Assembly (NCBI GenBank): GCA_003536295.1
Contig: DPZQ01000180.1
Coordinates: forward strand, 1-9,052
Reading direction: 5' to 3'
Source: Rhodobacter sp.
Lineage (GTDB): Bacteria > Pseudomonadota > Alphaproteobacteria > Rhodobacterales > Rhodobacteraceae
DNA length: 9,052 bases
The notes beneath the pieces were generated by a model that saw only the letters and a list, made by a program, of their open reading frames with translations, had not been told where the DNA came from and searched no databases. Shown here piece after piece: positions 6,538 to 9,052 of this stretch. The position numbers were made by a program, and so were the translations under genes. Position 1 is the first letter of the stretch; each line of letters starts with the position of its first letter.

Positions 6538-7317
6538 ATGCTAAACACCGTAATTTACCCCAGCCAACAGCCAACAGATAACCCTCCACTTTTAATCGTA
6601 CATGGCCTTTTTGGATCAGCGCGTAATTGGGGTGTAATGGCGCGCCGCCTGTCTGATGTGCGCACCGTCTTGGCAGTTGATATGCGCAATCACGGCAGCA
6701 GTTTTTGGAGTGACGCCCACTCTTACGAAGCAATGGCAGACGACCTGGCCAAAGTGATCGCAGCCCATGGTGGCCAAGCCGATGTCGTGGGCCATTCCAT
6801 GGGCGGCAAAGCGGCCATGGTCTTGGCATTGGCGCATGGCGCGACTACAAGGCGGCTTTTGGTCGGTGACATAGCGCCTGTGGCCTATCAGCACGATCAA
6901 AGCCCCAATATCAAGGCGATGAAGTCACTTAATCTTTCAGCCATCCGAAATCGCGCTGAAGCAGATGCGGCTTTGGCGCAGTCTTTAGCGGATGAAAGCC
7001 TACGGGCCTTTTTGTTGCAATCACTGGATTTCAAAACCACGCCGATTTCTTGGCGCATCAATCTTGAAGCCCTCGAAGCGTCAATGCCAGGAATCGTAGG
7101 CTGGCCAGATATTTCGGGGCAGTTTGAGGGGCCTGTTTTATTTTTGTCGGGCGGCGCGTCGCATTATGTTCAAACCGAAAGCCGCCTTAAAATTCGTGCA
7201 TATTTTCCAAAAGCGAGGTTTGCTAAAATCCCAAATGTGGGCCACTGGCTGCACGCCGAAAACCCACGCGCCTTCGAAGAAACGCTACGCCTATTCCTAG
7301 GCTCCGCGCAAGATTAG
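6538..7317 (+). CDS. Alpha/beta hydrolase, YbfF/ABHD11-like esterase
   Basis: This 259-residue protein is a single alpha/beta-hydrolase domain with no signal peptide or membrane segment, so it is presumably cytoplasmic. The motif set is that of the YbfF/ABHD11 group: an oxyanion-loop HGLFGSARNWG, DMRNHGSS, the nucleophile elbow GHSMGG with Ser87, VGDIAPVAY with Asp111, and NVGHWLHAENP with His236. The Ser-to-Asp spacing of 24 equals that recalled for E. coli YbfF (Ser89, Asp113), where the acid sits unusually early. YbfF hydrolyses short acyl esters and acyl-CoA thioesters in vitro; the natural substrate is not known, so none is assigned. The ATG at 6538 has only a modest AGGG (6527-6530) seven bases upstream, and GGG/CCC around TTTT (6528-6537) could partly mask it. 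It may depend on its own unseen promoter or on read-through from glyA. Its stop overlaps the convergent cytochrome gene by four bases. Confidence 0.85.
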   Translation: MLNTVIYPSQQPTDNPPLLIVHGLFGSARNWGVMARRLSDVRTVLAVDMRNHGSSFWSDAHSYEAMADDLAKVIAAHGGQADVVGHSMGGKAAMVLALAHGATTRRLLVGDIAPVAYQHDQSPNIKAMKSLNLSAIRNRAEADAALAQSLADESLRAFLLQSLDFKTTPISWRINLEALEASMPGIVGWPDISGQFEGPVLFLSGGASHYVQTESRLKIRAYFPKARFAKIPNVGHWLHAENPRAFEETLRLFLGSAQD

Positions 7318-7820
7318 CGGGTTTTGCGCATTTTCATCCTAAACAGCAGGCCATCTTTCAGCCAAAAATGGTGATAAAGCGCTGCCGCCACATGAAGCCC
7401 AACCAAAACAATAACAAAGGTCGTGGCTGTTTGATGTATATTCGCAGCAAGACCAATTCCGCCATACCACGCCATCATCCCTGAGATCGGCACAAAAATC
7501 ATCAAGCCATATAGACCCAAATGCCCCAAGTGTCCCGCCATCTGCATTGCACGGGTCTCGCTCTCTGGCGCATCGGGCACGCCACGGCGCACACGCAAAG
7601 CCAAACGCCAAAGGACCAGCACCAACACACCGATCCCCACATAGACGTGCAAAAGCACAGTGGACGAAATGTCCCCCCCTTGCCCGCGCGATAGGGCGCG
7701 CCAGGCTTTTCCGATGGGTCCATTAAGCACAAATTGGCTGCCTATCAGCAGCGCAATACCCCAATGTAGCCAAATTTGAACCGCAGAATAGGCAGGTGGT
7801 GAGGGTTTAGGAAAAGTCAT
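7314..7820 (-). CDS. Cytochrome b561 family membrane protein
   Basis: This is a 168-residue inner-membrane di-heme b protein of the bacterial CybB/b561 type, expected to pass electrons between a quinone or quinol and a partner such as superoxide. Four hydrophobic helices are visible, with the expected histidines: WLHW (His19), LLHVYVG (His58) followed by VLVLVLWRLALR, GHLGHLGLYGLMIFVPISG (His97 and His100), and VGLHVAAALYHHF (His143, His150, His151) ending in WLKDGLLFRM. This layout is the standard b561 pattern, so function should be intact; the exact heme ligands are not assigned. The start at 7820 is supported by AAGGA at 7832-7828 with a seven-base spacer; an in-frame ATG 20 codons upstream lacks such a site and adds no family-like sequence. 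A TATAAA at 7860-7855 could be its -10 box, but no good -35 accompanies it. The partner protein is not evident from its neighbours. Confidence 0.86.
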   Translation of the reverse strand: MTFPKPSPPAYSAVQIWLHWGIALLIGSQFVLNGPIGKAWRALSRGQGGDISSTVLLHVYVGIGVLVLVLWRLALRVRRGVPDAPESETRAMQMAGHLGHLGLYGLMIFVPISGMMAWYGGIGLAANIHQTATTFVIVLVGLHVAAALYHHFWLKDGLLFRMKMRKTR

Positions 7821-7862
7821 CGGATGTTCCTTAAACAAATGAGGAGATAGCCGGTTTATAGC

Positions 7863-7872
7863 TAAGCGCTTA
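7863..7872. repeat. Perfect palindrome upstream of the cytochrome b561 gene
   Basis: TAAGCGCTTA is a perfect 10-base palindrome, three bases upstream of a TATAAA (7860-7855) on the minus strand. If that is the -10 box, the palindrome sits in the promoter spacer, where a repressor would block transcription. The regulator is unknown. Confidence 0.35.
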
Positions 7873-7886
7873 TGGCGCACCCGTTC

Positions 7887-7943
7887 AATTCACAAGACTG
7901 GCACAGGTCAGCTCTAGCTTAGTCAAAGGGCGGCTTGTGAATT
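7887..7943. repeat. Ten-base inverted repeat between gltX and the cytochrome b561 gene
   Basis: AATTCACAAG (7887-7896) and CTTGTGAATT (7934-7943) are exact reverse complements, 37 bases apart. They occupy most of the short gap between the gltX stop and the cytochrome promoter region. Neither strand has a U tract directly after the stem, so a paired operator site fits as well as an RNA hairpin. Confidence 0.45.
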
Positions 7944-7962
7944 TCGCCGAAAAAGGGGCCCC

Positions 7963-9052
7963 CTAACGAACCCGAATAATTTGTAACAATGGCAAAATAT
8001 GACGCATGTCTGGTCCATGCTCTTGCCCTGTTAGGGCTTTGCGTAGTGGCATGAACAGTCCTTTGCCTTTGCGGCCCGTCGCCTCTTTAACGGCGGTGGT
8101 CCATTGACCCCAGCTATGTTCGTCAAGTTTGCCAGCTGGCAAAAGCGTCATGGCTTGTGCCACAAAATCGGCATCTTCCGTATCGATAAACGGCTCAGCA
8201 CCTTGTGAAAAAAGCTGCCACCAGCCGGCAAGATCAGCCAAAACCATTATATTATCGCGCGCCACTTGCCAAAAACCTAGGGCCAAATCATCAGGCACGC
8301 CCAGCGTTTTTATCTGAGCTGCGACCGCGTCAAATGGCAGGCCTTGGACATATTGGCGCGTCAAAGGGAAAAGATCTTCAGCATCAAATTTCGTGGGGGC
8401 CGCGCCAAAGGTTGACGGGTCGAAATGGGCGGCTATCTCTTCTAAATTTGACATTACTTCGATAGGCTGAGACGAGCCCAAACGCGCCATCATTGACAAA
8501 AGCGCCGCCGGCTCAACACCGCGATCGCGCAGGTCACGCAAGGACAAGGTGCCCAACCGTTTAGACAAAGCCTCACCCTGCGGGCCCGTAAGCAATGAAT
8601 GGTGCGCAAATGACGGGGGCGTGCCACCCATCGCTTGCATGATTTGAATTTGCGTGGCGGTATTAGTCACATGGTCAGCCCCGCGCACGATATGGGTCAC
8701 GCCCATATCAATATCATCAACCGACGAGGCAAATGTATAAAGCACCTGACCATCAGCCCTGATCAAAACCGGGTCCGAAACAGAAGCCGCGTCTATTGAG
8801 AGGGGGCCTAAGATCCCGTCAACCCATTCGATGCGGTTTTGCTCAAGCTCGAAGCGCCAATAGCCTTCTTTACCACCGGCGCGCGCCGTGTCTTTTTCTG
8901 TGTCGCTTAGTCTTAGAGCTGCGCGGTCATAGACGGGCGGCTTGCCCATATTCAGTTGTTTTTTGCGTTTGAGATCCAGCTCAACAGGCGTTTCAAAACA
9001 TTCGTAAAAAAGTCCTTGGTCACGCAGTTGATCGGCCACTTCTGCATAGCGG
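7963..9052 (-). CDS. gltX: Glutamyl-tRNA synthetase, lacking its N-terminus at the window edge
   Basis: GltX charges tRNA with glutamate in the cytoplasm. The visible 362 codons run to a TAG at 7965-7963; the start and the HIGH-motif part of the Rossmann fold, perhaps 80 residues, lie beyond base 9052. The frame stays open to the edge. Visible landmarks are GLFYECFETPVELDLKRK, KPPVYDRAALRL, the catalytic-domain segments VLYTFASSVDDIDMGVTHIV and RGADHVTNTATQIQ, and the KMSKS-equivalent ALSKR (SKR at 8565-8557). The C-terminal anticodon-binding part contains GKGLFMPLRKALTG and ends ILPLLQIIRVR. The length and motif style fit the compact GluRS of alphaproteobacteria, which often have two gltX copies, one of them preferring tRNA-Gln; which copy this is cannot be told here. 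A GGGGCCCC followed by five T just after the stop has too little loop to count as a terminator. Confidence 0.95.
   Translation of the reverse strand, partial: RYAEVADQLRDQGLFYECFETPVELDLKRKKQLNMGKPPVYDRAALRLSDTEKDTARAGGKEGYWRFELEQNRIEWVDGILGPLSIDAASVSDPVLIRADGQVLYTFASSVDDIDMGVTHIVRGADHVTNTATQIQIMQAMGGTPPSFAHHSLLTGPQGEALSKRLGTLSLRDLRDRGVEPAALLSMMARLGSSQPIEVMSNLEEIAAHFDPSTFGAAPTKFDAEDLFPLTRQYVQGLPFDAVAAQIKTLGVPDDLALGFWQVARDNIMVLADLAGWWQLFSQGAEPFIDTEDADFVAQAMTLLPAGKLDEHSWGQWTTAVKEATGRKGKGLFMPLRKALTGQEHGPDMRHILPLLQIIRVR

Noticed and set aside
7821..7880. Upstream ATG adding 20 residues to the cytochrome b561 protein
   Set aside because: The extension is basic and unlike the family. It would include the ribosome binding site and possible -10 box that serve the start at 7820.
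7950..7962. GGGGCCCC plus five T after the gltX stop as a terminator
   Set aside because: The palindrome leaves at most a four-base stem with a three-base loop, too weak to call a terminator from sequence alone.

Overview
This window carries ordinary chromosomal housekeeping genes of an alphaproteobacterium. The protein sequences most resemble, from memory, those of Rhodobacteraceae and the marine Roseobacter lineage. Base composition looks close to half G+C by eye, which would be low for that family. No search was run, so the taxonomic placement is an inference. I see no mobile element, CRISPR array, rRNA, tRNA, phage gene or defence cassette, and no convincing undescribed system.

Layout. 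At the left edge is the N-terminal end of carB (minus strand), divergent from a folate-precursor pair on the plus strand: pabB (GTG start), then pabC overlapping it by 31 bases. After a 64-base gap comes prpE (propionyl-CoA synthetase, plus strand). Next, nadK (NAD kinase, minus strand) diverges from glyA (serine hydroxymethyltransferase, plus strand) across a 180-base gap. glyA ends in a clear hairpin terminator and is followed by a YbfF-like alpha/beta hydrolase (plus strand). The hydrolase converges, with a 4-base overlap at the stop codons, on a four-helix cytochrome b561 gene (minus strand). The right edge holds most of a glutamyl-tRNA synthetase gene (minus strand), whose 5' end lies outside the window.

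How the genes work together. PabB and PabC make 4-aminobenzoate for folate. GlyA loads one-carbon units onto tetrahydrofolate. NadK supplies the NADP(H) used by folate and other reductive pathways. CarB feeds pyrimidine and arginine synthesis. PrpE activates propionate, so part of the window has a loose one-carbon and nucleotide theme. The glutamine amidotransferase partner PabA is not present here.

No gene-free stretch exceeds 300 bases. The most noteworthy non-coding signals are: two near-identical 10-mers 11 bases apart, each lying within a dyad, between carB and pabB; a 10-base inverted repeat and a 10-base palindrome upstream of the cytochrome b561 gene; and a 10-base leader word shared just before the ribosome binding sites of nadK and the cytochrome gene. 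The most noteworthy protein-level point is an Asp in PabC where class IV aminotransferase-fold enzymes normally have the PLP-pyridine-binding Glu.
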